Shown: positions 39,093 to 49,359 of the stretch, in pieces
Layout of the letters: every line of letters starts with the position of its first letter
Numbering within the stretch: the stretch's first letter is position 1
Assembly (NCBI GenBank): GCA_903934795.1
Contig: CAIZPE010000034.1
Coordinates: 1 to 53,957, forward strand
Source: an uncultured bacterium
Lineage (GTDB): Bacteria > Pseudomonadota > Gammaproteobacteria > Burkholderiales > Burkholderiaceae_E
DNA length: 53,957 bases
Direction: 5' to 3'
Program-made: the position numbers and the translations under genes
The notes under the pieces: model-generated
Databases searched by the model: none
Told to the model about the DNA's origin: nothing
What the model saw: the letters and a program-made list of their open reading frames with translations, nothing else

Positions 39093-41771
39093 ATGTCCCT
39101 ACAAGAAAGATACACGCCCGGCGAGGTCGAGCGCGCCGCGCACGCCCACTGGAATGCCATCGACGCCTACCGGGCGATCGAGCACGACCCGCGTTTCCCC
39201 AAGGGCAAGTTCTACGCCTGCTCGATGCTGCCCTACCCCAGCGGCAAGCTGCACATGGGCCATGTGCGCAACTACACCATCAACGATGTGATGTACCGGC
39301 ACCTGCGCATGCAGGGCTACAACGTGCTGATGCCCATGGGCTGGGACGCCTTCGGCCTGCCCGCCGAGAACGCCGCCATGAAGAACGACGTGGCGCCGGC
39401 GCGCTGGACCTACGACAACATCGCCTACATGAAGAAGCAGATGCAGGCGATGGGGCTGGCCATCGACTGGAGCCGCGAGATCGCGGCCTGCGACCCCGCC
39501 TACTACCGCTGGAACCAGTGGCTTTTCCTGCAGATGCTCGAGCGCGGCATCGCCTACCGCAAGACCCAGGTCGTCAACTGGGATCCGGTCGACCAGACCG
39601 TGCTCGCCAACGAGCAGGTGATCGACGGCCGAGGCTGGCGCACCGGCGCACCGGTCGAGAAGCGCGAGATCCCGGGCTACTACCTCAAGATCACCGACTA
39701 CGCGCACGAGCTCCTCGAGCAGGTCGAGAACCACCTCGACGGCTGGCCCGATCGCGTGCGCACCATGCAGTCGAACTGGATCGGCCGCTCCACCGGCGTG
39801 CGCTTCGCCTTCCCGCATGCCATCACCGACGCGCAAGGCGCGCTCGCCGGCGAAGGCCGGCTGCATGTCTTCACCACCCGCGCCGACACCATCATGGGCG
39901 TGACCTTCGTGGCGGTCGCCCCCGAGCATCCGCTGGCCGACATCGCCGCCGCCCGTGATCCGGCGGTGGCCGCCTTCGTGGCCGAGGCCCGCCAGGGCTC
40001 GGTCATGGAGGCCGACATGGCCACCATGGAGAAGAAGGGCGTGCCCACCGGCCTGACCGTGCGCCACCCCCTCACCGACGAGCCGGTGCCGGTGTGGGTG
40101 GGCAACTATGTGCTCATGGGCTACGGCGACGGCGCCGTGATGGGCGTGCCCGCGCACGACGAGCGCGACTTCGCCTTCGCGCGCCGCTACGGGCTGCCGA
40201 TCCGCCAGGTGATCGATGTCGCCGGCCAGGTCTTCTCCGATACCGAATGGGCGCCCTGGTACGAAGACAAGGTCGCCGGCTGCTGCATCCGCTCCGGCTC
40301 CTATGACGGCCTCGGCCACCAGGCCGCGGTCGAGGCCATCGCCGCCGACCTCGCCGCACGCGGCCTCGGCCAGAAGAAGACCCAGTGGCGGCTGCGCGAC
40401 TGGGGCATCTCGCGCCAGCGCTACTGGGGCACGCCGATTCCGATCATCCACTGCGATGACTGCGGCGCGGTGCCCGTGCCGTACCAGGACCTGCCGGTGC
40501 GCCTGCCCGAAGATCTCGTGCCCGACGGCACCGGCAACCCGCTCGCGCGCAGCCAGGCCTTCCTCGCCTGCCGCTGCCCGCGCTGCGACAAGCCGGCGCG
40601 CCGCGAGACCGACACCATGGACACCTTCATCGACTCGTCCTGGTATTACATGCGGTACTGCTCGCCCGACAATCCCACCGCCATGGTCGATGCGCGCACC
40701 GACTACTGGATGCCGATGGACCAGTACATCGGCGGCATCGAGCACGCGGTGCTGCACCTGCTCTACGCGCGCTTCTGGACGAAGGTGATGCGCGACATCA
40801 CCGGCCAGGTGCCCGGCGATCCGGCCCGCGGCCTGGTCACCTTCGACGAGCCCTTCACCCGGCTGCTGTGCCAGGGCATGGTGCTCAACCACATCTACTC
40901 CCGCCGCACCGAGCGCGGCGCCATCGAATACTTCTGGCCCGAGGATGTCGAGAACCTCCATGACGAGACCGGGCGGGTCACCGGCGCACGGCTGAAGTCC
41001 GACGGCAGCCTGGTCGACTACGGCGGCGTGGGCACGATGTCCAAGAGCAAGAACAACGGCGTCGACCCCCAGGCCCTGATCGATCGCTACGGCGCCGACA
41101 CCGCACGCCTGTTCGTGATGTTCGCCAGCCCGCCCGAGCAGACGCTCGAGTGGTCCGACACCGGTGTGGAGGGCGCCCACCGCTTCATTCGCCGGCTGTG
41201 GGCCTTCGCGCATGCGCAGCAGGCCGTGCTCGCGCAGGCCGGCACGCTCGATGCGGCCCGGCTCGAGCCCGCCCACAAGGCGCTGCGCCGCGAGATCCAC
41301 ACCGTGCTGCGCCAGGCCGACTACGACTACCAGCGCCTGCAGTACAACACCGTGGTGTCGGCGGCCATGAAGATGCTCAACGCGCTCGAGGGCGCGCGCC
41401 TGCCCGAGGGCCCGGTCTCGGCCGCGGTGCTGCGCGAATGCCTGTCGGTGCTCATCCGCGTGCTCTATCCGGTGGTGCCGCATGTCACGCACGGCCTGTG
41501 GCAGGCGCTGGGCTATGCCGCCGCCCACGGTGACCTGCTCGACACCGCCTGGCCGCAGGTCGACCCCGATGCGCTGCGGCAGGACACCCTCGAACTGGTG
41601 CTGCAGGTGAACGGCAAGGTGCGTGGCTCGGTGAGCGTGCCGGCCAGCGCCGACCAGGCCGCCATCGAGGCCGCCGCGCTCGCCAGCGAGCCGGTGCAGC
41701 GTCTGGGCGAGGGCCGGCCGGCGCGCAAGGTGATCGTGGTGCCGGGCCGGCTGGTCAATGTGGTCATCTGA
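39093..41771 (+). CDS. leuS: leucyl-tRNA synthetase
   Basis: An 892-residue class Ia synthetase that charges tRNA-Leu in the cytosol. The HIGH motif is HMGH (54-57) and the KMSKS motif is TMSKSK (649-653 for MSKSK). The CP1 editing domain between them includes [14 protein letters not shown] and the [38 protein letters not shown] segment with its conserved threonine-rich and Asp residues. The C-terminus ends [14 protein letters not shown]... and [16 protein letters not shown], as in complete enzymes. The start [13 protein letters not shown] is preferred over an in-frame ATG at 39060, which overlaps the -10 hexamer. It is the first gene of a leuS-lptE-holA-proA run. Confidence 0.97.
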   Translation: MSLQERYTPGEVERAAHAHWNAIDAYRAIEHDPRFPKGKFYACSMLPYPSGKLHMGHVRNYTINDVMYRHLRMQGYNVLMPMGWDAFGLPAENAAMKNDVAPARWTYDNIAYMKKQMQAMGLAIDWSREIAACDPAYYRWNQWLFLQMLERGIAYRKTQVVNWDPVDQTVLANEQVIDGRGWRTGAPVEKREIPGYYLKITDYAHELLEQVENHLDGWPDRVRTMQSNWIGRSTGVRFAFPHAITDAQGALAGEGRLHVFTTRADTIMGVTFVAVAPEHPLADIAAARDPAVAAFVAEARQGSVMEADMATMEKKGVPTGLTVRHPLTDEPVPVWVGNYVLMGYGDGAVMGVPAHDERDFAFARRYGLPIRQVIDVAGQVFSDTEWAPWYEDKVAGCCIRSGSYDGLGHQAAVEAIAADLAARGLGQKKTQWRLRDWGISRQRYWGTPIPIIHCDDCGAVPVPYQDLPVRLPEDLVPDGTGNPLARSQAFLACRCPRCDKPARRETDTMDTFIDSSWYYMRYCSPDNPTAMVDARTDYWMPMDQYIGGIEHAVLHLLYARFWTKVMRDITGQVPGDPARGLVTFDEPFTRLLCQGMVLNHIYSRRTERGAIEYFWPEDVENLHDETGRVTGARLKSDGSLVDYGGVGTMSKSKNNGVDPQALIDRYGADTARLFVMFASPPEQTLEWSDTGVEGAHRFIRRLWAFAHAQQAVLAQAGTLDAARLEPAHKALRREIHTVLRQADYDYQRLQYNTVVSAAMKMLNALEGARLPEGPVSAAVLRECLSVLIRVLYPVVPHVTHGLWQALGYAAAHGDLLDTAWPQVDPDALRQDTLELVLQVNGKVRGSVSVPASADQAAIEAAALASEPVQRLGEGRPARKVIVVPGRLVNVVI

Positions 41772-42294
41772 GCCGCCACGCCGCCGCTGCCTGCGGGCGC
41801 TGCTGCTGCCCGTGGCCCTGGCGCCGGCGGCCTGCGGCTTCCGGCTGCGCGGCAGCGCCGAGCTGCCCTTCGAGACCCTGTTCGTCAGCTTCCCGCCGGC
41901 GTCGGCCACCGGCGCCGAGTTCGTCCGCCTGCTGCGGGTGCAGGGCGGCACCCGCCTGGTGGACAAGGCCACCGACGCGCAGGCCCGGCTCGAGGTGTAC
42001 GCGGAGCGCCGCGAAAAGGAGATCGTCGGCTTCTCCAGCACTGGCCGCCCGCGCGAGTATCAGCTGCGCCTGATCACCGGCTTCCGGCTGGTCGATGTCG
42101 CCTCCGGGATCGAGATGATCCCGGCCAACGATCTGACCCTGCGCCGCGAAATCACCACCACCGACACCCAGCTCGTGGCCAAGCAGCAGGAAGAGGCGCT
42201 GCTCTACCGCGAAATGCAGACCGACACCGTGCAGCAGCTGCTGCGTCGGCTGGCCGCGGCGCGGCGCCCGGTGCCGCGGGCCGCGCCGGGCTGA
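41758..42294 (+). CDS. lptE: LPS-assembly lipoprotein LptE
   Basis: A 178-residue predicted outer-membrane lipoprotein that plugs and assembles the LptD lipopolysaccharide translocon. A basic start (PPRRRCLR) and hydrophobic core [12 protein letters not shown] lead to Cys26, followed by [17 protein letters not shown], the hallmark LptE start. The residue three before the cysteine is Pro rather than Leu/Val/Ile, an unusual lipobox. The later [21 protein letters not shown] helix is typical. It overlaps the 3' end of leuS by 14 bases. The leuS-lptE-holA order is conserved in proteobacteria and confirms the call. Confidence 0.88.
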   Translation: MWSSEPPRRRCLRALLLPVALAPAACGFRLRGSAELPFETLFVSFPPASATGAEFVRLLRVQGGTRLVDKATDAQARLEVYAERREKEIVGFSSTGRPREYQLRLITGFRLVDVASGIEMIPANDLTLRREITTTDTQLVAKQQEEALLYREMQTDTVQQLLRRLAAARRPVPRAAPG

Positions 42295-42312
42295 GCTGCC
42301 GCCCTCGCCTGC

Positions 42313-43335
42313 ATGAGCATCCGCCCCGAAGCCCTGCCCGGCGCGCTGCGTCGCGGTCTGCCGCCCGCGATCTGGATCCACGGCGACGAGGAGCTGCTGC
42401 AGATCGAAGCCGCCGACCTGGTCCGTGAGGCAGCCCGGACTGCGGGCTTCAGCCAGCGCGACGTCTTCGTGGCCGATCGCAGTCTGCGCCTGGAGGCCCT
42501 GGCCGCCGAGACCCGCACGCTGTCGCTGTTCGCCTCGCGCCGGCTGATCGAGCTGCGCCTGCCCGGCAAGCCCACGCGCGATCTTGGTCAGGCGCTGGCC
42601 GACATCATCGACGGGCTCGACGAGGACACCCGACTGCTGGTGAGCAGCCCGCGCCTGGACCGCGCGGTCACCGATACGGCCTGGTTCTCCGCGCTCGAGC
42701 CGCGGCTGCTGCTGGTGGCGGTGGCCAGCGTGGAGCACGCCCAGCTGCCGGCCTGGATCGGCGCGCGCCTGGCAGCCCAGCAGCAGCGGGCCGACCCCGC
42801 CACCCTGCAGCGGCTGGCCGAGCGGGTGGAGGGCAACCTGCTCGCTGCCCACCAGGAGGTGCGCAAGCTCGCGCTGCTGTTCCCGCCGGGCGAGCTGCCC
42901 GCCGACGACGCGCTGGCGGCGGTGCTCGATGTGGCCCGCTATGACGCCTTCGGCATGGCCCAGGCCATGCTGGCCGGCGACGCGGCACGCGCGCTGCGCG
43001 CGCTCGAGGGCCTGCGCGCCGAGGGCCAGGCCGCGCCGCTGGTGCTCTGGGCGCTGGCCGATGCGGCACGCAATCTCCTGCGGTTGTCGCAGGCGCGCGA
43101 TGCCGGGCGCGCGCCGGCCAGCCTCACCCGCGAGCTGCGCCTGTTTCCGCCGCGCGACCGCCTCTATCTCGAGGCCCTGCGCAGGCTCGACACCAGCAGC
43201 CTGCGCGAGGCGGTGCAGGAAGCCGCCGGGGTCGATAGAATCATCAAGGGTCTGGTTGCCGCCGATCCCTGGCAGGCCATGGTTCCGCTGGTGGGCCGGC
43301 TGGCCGGGGCCCCCGTGCTGGCCGCGCCGCGCTGA
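42313..43335 (+). CDS. holA: DNA polymerase III delta subunit
   Basis: A 340-residue clamp-loader subunit that opens the beta sliding clamp. Typical features are the N-terminal [42 protein letters not shown] (clamp-binding region), [59 protein letters not shown] in two stretches, and the C-terminal collar helices. Length and position after lptE match the family. The start at 42313 ([16 protein letters not shown]) is 18 bases after the lptE stop. No ribosome site is obvious, so coupling to lptE is probable. Confidence 0.93.
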   Translation: MSIRPEALPGALRRGLPPAIWIHGDEELLQIEAADLVREAARTAGFSQRDVFVADRSLRLEALAAETRTLSLFASRRLIELRLPGKPTRDLGQALADIIDGLDEDTRLLVSSPRLDRAVTDTAWFSALEPRLLLVAVASVEHAQLPAWIGARLAAQQQRADPATLQRLAERVEGNLLAAHQEVRKLALLFPPGELPADDALAAVLDVARYDAFGMAQAMLAGDAARALRALEGLRAEGQAAPLVLWALADAARNLLRLSQARDAGRAPASLTRELRLFPPRDRLYLEALRRLDTSSLREAVQEAAGVDRIIKGLVAADPWQAMVPLVGRLAGAPVLAAPR

Positions 43336-43409
43336 ACGCCACCGCCACCCGCCGTCCCGCCCATCTCCTCCAACCCTGCGGCTCGCGCCGACCGCCCACA
43401 GGCTCATCC

Positions 43410-44693
43410 ATGCAACATCATTCGATCGACATCGCCGCCTATGTGGCCGATGTGGGGCGCCGGGCCCGCGCAGCCAGCCGCGAGATGGCGCGCGCGGCCA
43501 CCGCGGCCCGCGACCGCGCGCTGCTGGCCACCGCGGCCGCCATTCGCGGCGCCCGGGAACCCCTTCAGGCAGCCAATGCCCGCGACCTCGCCGCAGCCCG
43601 CGAGGCCGGCCACGACGCTGCCTTCACCGACCGCCTTGCCCTCACCGACAAGGTCATCGAATCCATGGCGGCGGGCCTCGAGCAGATCGCCCTGCTGCCC
43701 GACCCGATCGGCGAGATCACCGACCTGCGCGCCCGGCCCTCGGGCATCCAGGTGGGCCGCATGCGGGTGCCGCTCGGGGTGATCGGCATCATCTACGAGA
43801 GCCGGCCCAACGTCACCGTCGATGCCGCCGGTCTGTGCATCAAGTCGGGCAACGCCACCATCCTGCGCGGCGGCTCCGAGGCCATCCACAGCAACCAGGC
43901 GCTGGCGGTGCTGGTGCGCCAGGGGCTGCGCGAGGCCGGCCTGCCCGACGATGCGGTGCAGGTGATCGAGACCACCGATCGCGAGGCGGTGGGTGAACTC
44001 ATCAGCCGGCCGGAGTTCGTCGATGTGATCGTGCCGCGCGGCGGCAAGTCGCTGATCGAGCGCATCGCACGCGATGCCCGGGTGCCCACCATCAAGCATC
44101 TGGACGGCATCTGTCATGTCTACATCGACGACAGCGCCGACACCGACATGGCGATCGCCGTCGCCGACAACGCCAAGACCCAGCGCTACTCGCCATGCAA
44201 CACCATGGAGACCCTGCTGGTATCGCGCGCCGCCGCGCCGCGGGTGTTGCCGCCGCTGGCGCGCATCTACCTCGACAAGGGCGTCGAGTTGCGTGGCTGC
44301 CCTGCCACCCGGGCACTGCTCGCACCAGCGGGCCTGGCCTGCGCCGAGGCCACCGAGGAAGACTGGCGCACCGAGTACCTGGCGCCCATCCTGTCCATCC
44401 GCGTGGTGACCGGGCTCGACGAAGCCATCGCCCACATCGGCCAGTACGGCTCGCAGCACACCGACGCGATCATCACCGACAGCCACGCCAACGCCATGCG
44501 CTTCCTGCGCGAGGTCGATTCCGCCTCGGTGATGGTCAACGCCTCCACCCGCTTCGCCGACGGCTTCGAGTACGGCCTGGGCGCCGAGATCGGCATCTCC
44601 ACCGACAAGCTGCACGCCCGCGGCCCGGTCGGCCTGGAGGGCCTCACCTCGCAGAAGTATGTGGTGCTGGGCAGCGGGCAGGTGCGCCGGTGA
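43410..44693 (+). CDS. proA: gamma-glutamyl phosphate reductase
   Basis: A 427-residue enzyme of the aldehyde dehydrogenase superfamily. It reduces gamma-glutamyl phosphate to glutamate semialdehyde with NADPH, the second step of proline synthesis. Landmarks are [33 protein letters not shown] (split around residues 118-149), [11 protein letters not shown], and the catalytic Cys263 in [14 protein letters not shown]. The C-terminus contains the [17 protein letters not shown] signature. It follows holA by 74 bases, as in other betaproteobacteria, and overlaps hemJ (GTGA). proC, the next pathway step, lies at 52108-52929 in the same window. Confidence 0.96.
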   Translation: MQHHSIDIAAYVADVGRRARAASREMARAATAARDRALLATAAAIRGAREPLQAANARDLAAAREAGHDAAFTDRLALTDKVIESMAAGLEQIALLPDPIGEITDLRARPSGIQVGRMRVPLGVIGIIYESRPNVTVDAAGLCIKSGNATILRGGSEAIHSNQALAVLVRQGLREAGLPDDAVQVIETTDREAVGELISRPEFVDVIVPRGGKSLIERIARDARVPTIKHLDGICHVYIDDSADTDMAIAVADNAKTQRYSPCNTMETLLVSRAAAPRVLPPLARIYLDKGVELRGCPATRALLAPAGLACAEATEEDWRTEYLAPILSIRVVTGLDEAIAHIGQYGSQHTDAIITDSHANAMRFLREVDSASVMVNASTRFADGFEYGLGAEIGISTDKLHARGPVGLEGLTSQKYVVLGSGQVRR

Positions 44694-45118
44694 GCAGCGG
44701 CTACCTCTGGCTGAAGGCGCTGCACATCGTCTTCGTCACCAGCTGGTTCGCCGGCCTGTTCTACCTCCCACGACTGTTCGTGAACCTCGCCATGGTCGAC
44801 CCTGCCTCGCAGGCCGAGCGCGCGCGGCTGCTGCTGATGTCGCGCAAGCTCTGGCGATTCATGCAGCCACTGATGTGGCTGGCGCTCGGGCTGGGCACCT
44901 GGCTGTGGCTGGGCTATGGCGTCACCGGCGGCTGGATGCACACCAAGCTCGCGGTGGTGGCCGTGCTGCTCGGCTACCACCAGACCTGCGGCCGGCTGCT
45001 GCGCCAGATCGAGGCCGGCACCGACACGCGCTCGCATGTCTGGTACCGCTGGTTCAACGAGATCCCCGTGCTCGCCCTGCTGGTCGCGGTGGTGCTGGTG
45101 GTCGTCAAGCCCTTCTGA
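44690..45118 (+). CDS. hemJ: HemJ-type protoporphyrinogen IX oxidase (UPF0093/CopD-like membrane protein)
   Basis: A 142-residue inner-membrane protein with four hydrophobic helices. The opening [29 protein letters not shown] contains the conserved helix-one His. [17 protein letters not shown] supplies the conserved Lys, and [21 protein letters not shown] closes the fold. HemJ oxidises protoporphyrinogen IX to protoporphyrin IX in haem synthesis in bacteria without HemG or HemY. The GTG start overlaps the proA stop (GTGA), so the two are translationally coupled. Length matches the family closely. Confidence 0.82.
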   Translation: MSSGYLWLKALHIVFVTSWFAGLFYLPRLFVNLAMVDPASQAERARLLLMSRKLWRFMQPLMWLALGLGTWLWLGYGVTGGWMHTKLAVVAVLLGYHQTCGRLLRQIEAGTDTRSHVWYRWFNEIPVLALLVAVVLVVVKPF

Positions 45119-45140
45119 AGTCCGCACCCGGAGAATCCGC

Positions 45141-45740
45141 ATGACCCGCATCGTCGACTACTACATGCATCCCCAGTCGCCCTGGAGCTGCCTCGGCCAC
45201 CAGGAACTGCGCCGCATCTGCGCCCTGCACAACGCCGACATCCGCATCAAGCCGATCGATCTCGGCGCCAAGGTGTTCCCGGTCTCGGGCGGCCTGCCGC
45301 TGGCCAAGCGCGCCCCGCAGCGCCAGAACTACCGGCTCGTCGAGCTCGCGCGCTGGCGCGATCGTCGCGAGGTGCCCATCCAGCTGCATCCCGCCTTCTT
45401 TCCAGCCAATGCCGACACGGCCTGCCGGCTGATCATTGCCGCTGACCGGCTGCACGGTACCGACGCCGCGCTCGATGTCGCCGGGCGGTTCATGCGCGCC
45501 ACCTGGTGCGAGGAGCGCAATGTCGCCGACGACGCCACGCTGCGCGCGGTGCTGCACGAGGCCGGGCTGCCCGCCGACCCGATGTTCCACGCCATCCCCG
45601 ACACCCACGCGGTCTTCGACAGCTACACCCAGGAGGCGATCGACCACGGCGTGTTCGGCGTGCCCTGGTATGTCTTCGAGGGCATCCCCTACTGGGGACA
45701 GGACCGGCTCGAGTTCCTCGAGCGCGCGCTCGCGGGCTGA
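45141..45740 (+). CDS. DsbA-family/2-hydroxychromene-2-carboxylate isomerase-like protein
   Basis: A 199-residue thioredoxin-fold protein with an inserted helical domain, of the HCCA isomerase/kappa-GST type. YYMHPQSPWSCLGHQEL has Ser in the active-site turn instead of the DsbA CxxC, arguing for glutathione-dependent isomerase or transferase chemistry rather than disulfide exchange. NADTACRLIIAADRLHG is the helical insertion, and GVFGVPWYVFEGIPYWGQDRLEFLERAL holds the cis-Pro and the family C-terminus. There is no signal peptide. GGAG lies about 7 bases before the ATG. It follows hemJ by 22 bases; the substrate is unknown. Confidence 0.82.
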   Translation: MTRIVDYYMHPQSPWSCLGHQELRRICALHNADIRIKPIDLGAKVFPVSGGLPLAKRAPQRQNYRLVELARWRDRREVPIQLHPAFFPANADTACRLIIAADRLHGTDAALDVAGRFMRATWCEERNVADDATLRAVLHEAGLPADPMFHAIPDTHAVFDSYTQEAIDHGVFGVPWYVFEGIPYWGQDRLEFLERALAG

Positions 45741-45747
45741 CCCGGGC

Positions 45748-47121
45748 ATGCTGCTCTTCGCCCCCTGCCCGCGCGGCCTGGAAGCGCTGCTCGCCGACGA
45801 GATCACCGCGCTGGGCGCCAGCGCGGTGCGCATCAGCCCGGGCGGCGTGGCCTTCGAGGGCGATGCCGCGATGGTGTGCCAGGTCAACCTCAGATCTCGC
45901 CTCGCCAGCCGCGTGCTGCGCCAGGTGGGCGCCGGCCGCTGCCGCGACGAGGACGAGCTCGGCCGGGTGGCGGCCAGCGTGCCCTGGGAGCAGTTCATGA
46001 CCACCCGCCAGACGCTGCGGGTGGACACCACCGCGGTGCGTTCGCCGCTGCGCAGCCTGAACTTCGCGAACCTGCGCGTGAAGGATGCCGTGGTCGACCG
46101 ATTGCGTCAGACCCGCGGCGATCGGCCCTCGATCGACACCCGACGGCCCGATGTGCGGGTGTTCGCCTTCCTGCAGGAGCAGCAGGTCACGCTCTACCTC
46201 GACACCTCGGGCGAGTCGCTGTTCAAGCGCGGCTGGCGGCGCGAGCGCGAGGACAAGGGCCTCGCACCGCTCAAGGAGAATCTCGCCGCCGGCCTGCTCA
46301 TGCTGGCCGGCTGGACGCCGGAGCGGCCGCTGCTCGATCCCTACTGCGGCTCGGGCACGCTGCTGATCGAGGCCGCCCAGATGGCGCTGGGCATCGCGCC
46401 CGGGCTCTCGCGCGCCTTCGGCTTCGAGCGCCTGCGCGACCACGATCCGGCGCAGTGGGCGCAGATCCGTGGCGAGGCCATCCGCCAGGCCCAGCAGGCC
46501 GGACCCACGCTGGCCGCGCGGCTGAGCATCACCGGCATCGACATCGACCCGATCGCCATCGAACAGGCCCGCCGCAACATCGAGCGCGCCGGCGTGGGCG
46601 GCGCCGGCATCCGGCTGGCCATGGGCGATGCCGCCCGCATCTCGCCGGCCCAGCCCGGGCCGGGCGTGATCGTCACCAATCCGCCCTACGGCGAGCGCAT
46701 CGCGGCCCACCAGGATGGCCAGCCGGCCCCCGAGGAGCGCAACGACGCCAGCGACGAGACCCACCGGCAGGCGATGGCCGCCTTCGGCCGCGGCCTCAAG
46801 GAGCGCTTCGGCGGCTGGCAGGTCCATGTGCTGTCATCCGATCGCGAGCTGCCACGCCAGCTCGGCATCCGCGAGAGCCGCAAGACGCTGCTCTACAACG
46901 GCGCGCTGGAATGCCGGCTGTTCCGCTTCGATGTCTTCGACCGCGCCACCCGCGAGACCCACGACCGCGAGCACCAGGCCCGACACGACCGCATGCGCCA
47001 GGCGGCCGCCACCGGCTCGGACCCAGCCCCTGCCGCCTGCGGCAACCCGTCGGCAGCGGCGGCTTCAGACGCCGCGCAGGCGCCGCTCAGACCACCCCGA
47101 GGTGCTCCGTCCCCCGGTTGA
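45748..47121 (+). CDS. rlmL: 23S rRNA (guanine-N2)-methyltransferase, RlmL-type (THUMP domain)
   Basis: A 457-residue class I methyltransferase. A THUMP-type N-terminus (CPRGLEALLADEITALGA, then residues to about 155) precedes LDTSGESLFKRGWR (151-164), the SAM-binding DPYCGSGTLLIEAA (197-210), TGIDIDPIAIEQARRN, and the catalytic NPPYGER (311-317) of N2-guanine methyltransferases. It matches the N-terminal half of E. coli RlmKL (G2445); the C-terminal RlmK half is absent, as in many betaproteobacteria. After about residue 405 the sequence is an Ala/Pro/Arg-rich tail. The last 35 bases overlap the end of the convergent pilU gene, so the tail may be a late addition. Confidence 0.87.
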   Translation: MLLFAPCPRGLEALLADEITALGASAVRISPGGVAFEGDAAMVCQVNLRSRLASRVLRQVGAGRCRDEDELGRVAASVPWEQFMTTRQTLRVDTTAVRSPLRSLNFANLRVKDAVVDRLRQTRGDRPSIDTRRPDVRVFAFLQEQQVTLYLDTSGESLFKRGWRREREDKGLAPLKENLAAGLLMLAGWTPERPLLDPYCGSGTLLIEAAQMALGIAPGLSRAFGFERLRDHDPAQWAQIRGEAIRQAQQAGPTLAARLSITGIDIDPIAIEQARRNIERAGVGGAGIRLAMGDAARISPAQPGPGVIVTNPPYGERIAAHQDGQPAPEERNDASDETHRQAMAAFGRGLKERFGGWQVHVLSSDRELPRQLGIRESRKTLLYNGALECRLFRFDVFDRATRETHDREHQARHDRMRQAAATGSDPAPAACGNPSAAAASDAAQAPLRPPRGAPSPG

Positions 47122-48220
47122 GGTCCTTGTCGGAGTGACGGCTGTTCAGCTTGATGTTCAGCCGCAGGTCATTGACCGAATCGGCATTGCGCAAGGCGTC
47201 CTCGTAGGCGATCAGACCTTCCTCGTACAGGATGAACAGGTGCTGATCGAAGGTCTGCATGCCGCTCTCGCGGCTCTTCTTCATCACATCCTTGATAGTG
47301 CCGACCTCGCCCTTGAAGATCATGTCGGAGATCAGCGGCGAGTTGATCATCACCTCCACCGCGGGCACGCGACCTGTGCCGCCCACCATCGGGATCAGCC
47401 GCTGGGAGACGATCGCGCGCAGGTTCAGGGAGAGATCCATCAGCAGCTGCTGGCGCCGGTCTTCCGGGAAGAAGTTGATGATCCGGTCGAGCGCCTGGTT
47501 GGCGCTGTTGGAGTGCAGTGTGGCCAGGCACAGATGGCCGGTCTCGGCGAAGGCCACCGCGTGCTCCATGGTCTCGCGGTCGCGGATCTCGCCGATCATG
47601 ATCACATCAGGCGCCTGACGCAGGGTGTTGCGCAGCGCCACCTCCCAGCTCTCGGTGTCGACCCCGATCTCGCGGTGGGTGACGATGCAGTTGCGGTGCG
47701 GGTGCACGAACTCCACCGGGTCCTCGATGGTCACGATGTGGCCCGCGGTGTTCTCGTTGCGGTGATTGAGCAGCGCCGCCAGCGTGTTGCTCTTGCCCGA
47801 GCCGGTGGCGCCGACCACGATCAGCAGACCGCGCTTGGTGAGCGAAAGCTCGCCGAGCATGGGCGGCAGGCGCAGCTGCTCGATCGTGGGAATCTGGCTC
47901 TTGATCGTCCGCAGCACGATGCCCACCCGGCCAAGCTGCATGAAGGCGTTCACCCGGAACCGGCCGATGCCCGTGGGGCTGATCGCGAAGTTGACCTCCT
48001 TGTGCGCCTCGAACTCGGCGGCCTGGCGGTCGTTCATGAGCGCGCGGGCGAGCTCGACGGTGTGCTGGCCGCTGAGCGGCACCGACGACACCGGCGTGAC
48101 CTTGCCGTCGATCTTGAAGGCGGGCGGGAACTCGGCGGTCAGGAACAGGTCGGACCCGTTCTTGCCCACCATCAGCCGCAGCAGGTCATTGAGGAATTTT
48201 GAAGCCTGTTCTCGTTCCAT
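47087..48220 (-). CDS. pilU: type IV pilus twitching ATPase PilU
   Basis: A 377-residue PilT-like hexameric ATPase that assists pilus retraction. Walker A is GATGSGKSN (137-145), followed by the Asp-box/Walker B region DVIMIGEIRDRETMEHAVAFAETGHL and ATLHSNSANQALDRI. The C-terminus MQTFDQHLFILYEEGLIAYEDALRNADSVNDLRL is typical of PilU, which lacks the PilT AIRNLIRE box. The start MEREQASKFLNDLLRLMV gives the normal length; the longer open frame runs into pilT. It lies 31 bases downstream of pilT on the same strand. Its 3' end overlaps rlmL by 35 bases. Confidence 0.93.
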   Translation of the reverse strand: MEREQASKFLNDLLRLMVGKNGSDLFLTAEFPPAFKIDGKVTPVSSVPLSGQHTVELARALMNDRQAAEFEAHKEVNFAISPTGIGRFRVNAFMQLGRVGIVLRTIKSQIPTIEQLRLPPMLGELSLTKRGLLIVVGATGSGKSNTLAALLNHRNENTAGHIVTIEDPVEFVHPHRNCIVTHREIGVDTESWEVALRNTLRQAPDVIMIGEIRDRETMEHAVAFAETGHLCLATLHSNSANQALDRIINFFPEDRRQQLLMDLSLNLRAIVSQRLIPMVGGTGRVPAVEVMINSPLISDMIFKGEVGTIKDVMKKSRESGMQTFDQHLFILYEEGLIAYEDALRNADSVNDLRLNIKLNSRHSDKDLNRGTEHLGVV

Positions 48221-48251
48221 CGGGGGCGCTCTCGCAGGTGCCGCGTCGGCC

Positions 48252-49295
48252 TCAGCCGGGGAAGTTTTCCTTGATGGCCGCATGCACGCGCGCCTCGGCC
48301 ATCGAGATGATGTTGCGCCTGACCAGGTCGGTGAGGCACTGGTCGAGGGTCTGCATGCCCACCGCGGCACCGGTCTGGATGGCGGCATTCATCTGGGCTA
48401 CCTTGGCCTCGCGGATGAGGTTGCGCACGGCGGGGGTGCCCAGCATGATCTCGTGCGCCGCGATGCGGCCGCTGCCGTCCTTGGTGCGCACCAGCGACTG
48501 CGAGATCACCGCCCGCAATGACTCCGAGAGCATGGCGCGCACCATCTCCTTCTCGGCCGCCGGGAACACATCGACGATCCGGTCGATGGTCTTGGCCGCC
48601 GACGACGTGTGCAGCGTGCCGAACACCAGGTGCCCGGTCTCGGACGCGGTGAGCGCGAGGCGAATCGTCTCGAGATCGCGCAGCTCGCCCACCAGGATCA
48701 CATCCGGATCCTCGCGCAGCGCCGAGCGCAGGGCGTTGTTGAACGACAGGGTCTGCGGCCCCACCTCACGCTGCGAGATCAGGCAGCGCTTGGACTCATG
48801 CACGAACTCGATCGGGTCTTCCACCGTGAGGATGTGCCCGTACAGGTTCTCGTTGATGTGGTTGATCATCGCCGCCAGGGTGGTCGACTTGCCCGACCCG
48901 GTGGGCCCGGTGACCAGCACCATGCCGCGGCTCTGCATGGTGATCTCGGAGATGATCCGCGGCGCCTTGAGATCCTCCAGCGAAAGGATCTTGGAGGGGA
49001 TCGCGCGCAGCACGGCGCCCGCGCCACGCTGCTGCAGGAAGGCGTTGACCCGGAAACGCGCGAGCCCCGGAATGGCGAACGAGAAGTCGCACTCGAGGTT
49101 CTCCTCGTAGTCCTTGCGCTGCGCGTCGTTCATGATGTCGTAGATCATGCCGTGCACGTCGCTGTGGGCCATCGGCGGCAGGTTGATCCGGCGGACATCG
49201 CCGTGCACCCGGATCATCGGCGGCATGCCGGCTGACAGGTGCAGGTCCGATGCCTTGTTCTTCACCGCAAAGGCGAGCAGTTCGGCGATATCCAT
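48252..49295 (-). CDS. pilT: type IV pilus retraction ATPase PilT
   Basis: A 347-residue retraction motor at the base of the type IV pilus. It has the N-terminal MDIAELLAFAVKNKASDLHLSAG, Walker A GPTGSGKST (130-138), PDVILVGELRDLETIRLALTASETGHLVFGTLHTSSAAKTIDRIVDVFP (split Asp/His boxes), and AVRNLIREAKVAQM, the PilT-specific retraction box. The length equals that of characterised PilT proteins. It is followed by pilU and is divergent from yggS, the same order as in Pseudomonas. Confidence 0.96.
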   Translation of the reverse strand: MDIAELLAFAVKNKASDLHLSAGMPPMIRVHGDVRRINLPPMAHSDVHGMIYDIMNDAQRKDYEENLECDFSFAIPGLARFRVNAFLQQRGAGAVLRAIPSKILSLEDLKAPRIISEITMQSRGMVLVTGPTGSGKSTTLAAMINHINENLYGHILTVEDPIEFVHESKRCLISQREVGPQTLSFNNALRSALREDPDVILVGELRDLETIRLALTASETGHLVFGTLHTSSAAKTIDRIVDVFPAAEKEMVRAMLSESLRAVISQSLVRTKDGSGRIAAHEIMLGTPAVRNLIREAKVAQMNAAIQTGAAVGMQTLDQCLTDLVRRNIISMAEARVHAAIKENFPG

Positions 49296-49347
49296 GGTTC
49301 AGCCAACCCTTGTTGCGTCCGGGCCCGGGATCGCCACGGGGCGACGG

Positions 49348-49353
49348 TAGAAT
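49348..49353 (+). promoter_or_regulatory. -10 element of a probable leaderless yggS transcript
   Basis: TAGAAT (five of six consensus bases) ends exactly 6 bases before the yggS ATG, so transcription should begin on or beside the start codon. No ribosome site precedes the ATG. The spacing is identical to that at 10320-10332. Confidence 0.45.
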
Positions 49354-49359
49354 CGGGCC

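Noticed and set aside
41034-41053. Degenerate KMSKS motif (TMSKS) in LeuRS as a defect
   Set aside because: From memory, betaproteobacterial LeuRS commonly has Thr at this position, and the rest of the enzyme is intact.
39099-42041. 980-residue minus-strand frame opposite leuS and lptE
   Set aside because: Same artefact; leuS and lptE are unmistakable on the plus strand.
45141-45740. Disulfide oxidoreductase call for the DsbA-like protein
   Set aside because: There is no CxxC motif and no signal peptide; the HCCA isomerase/kappa-GST type fits better.
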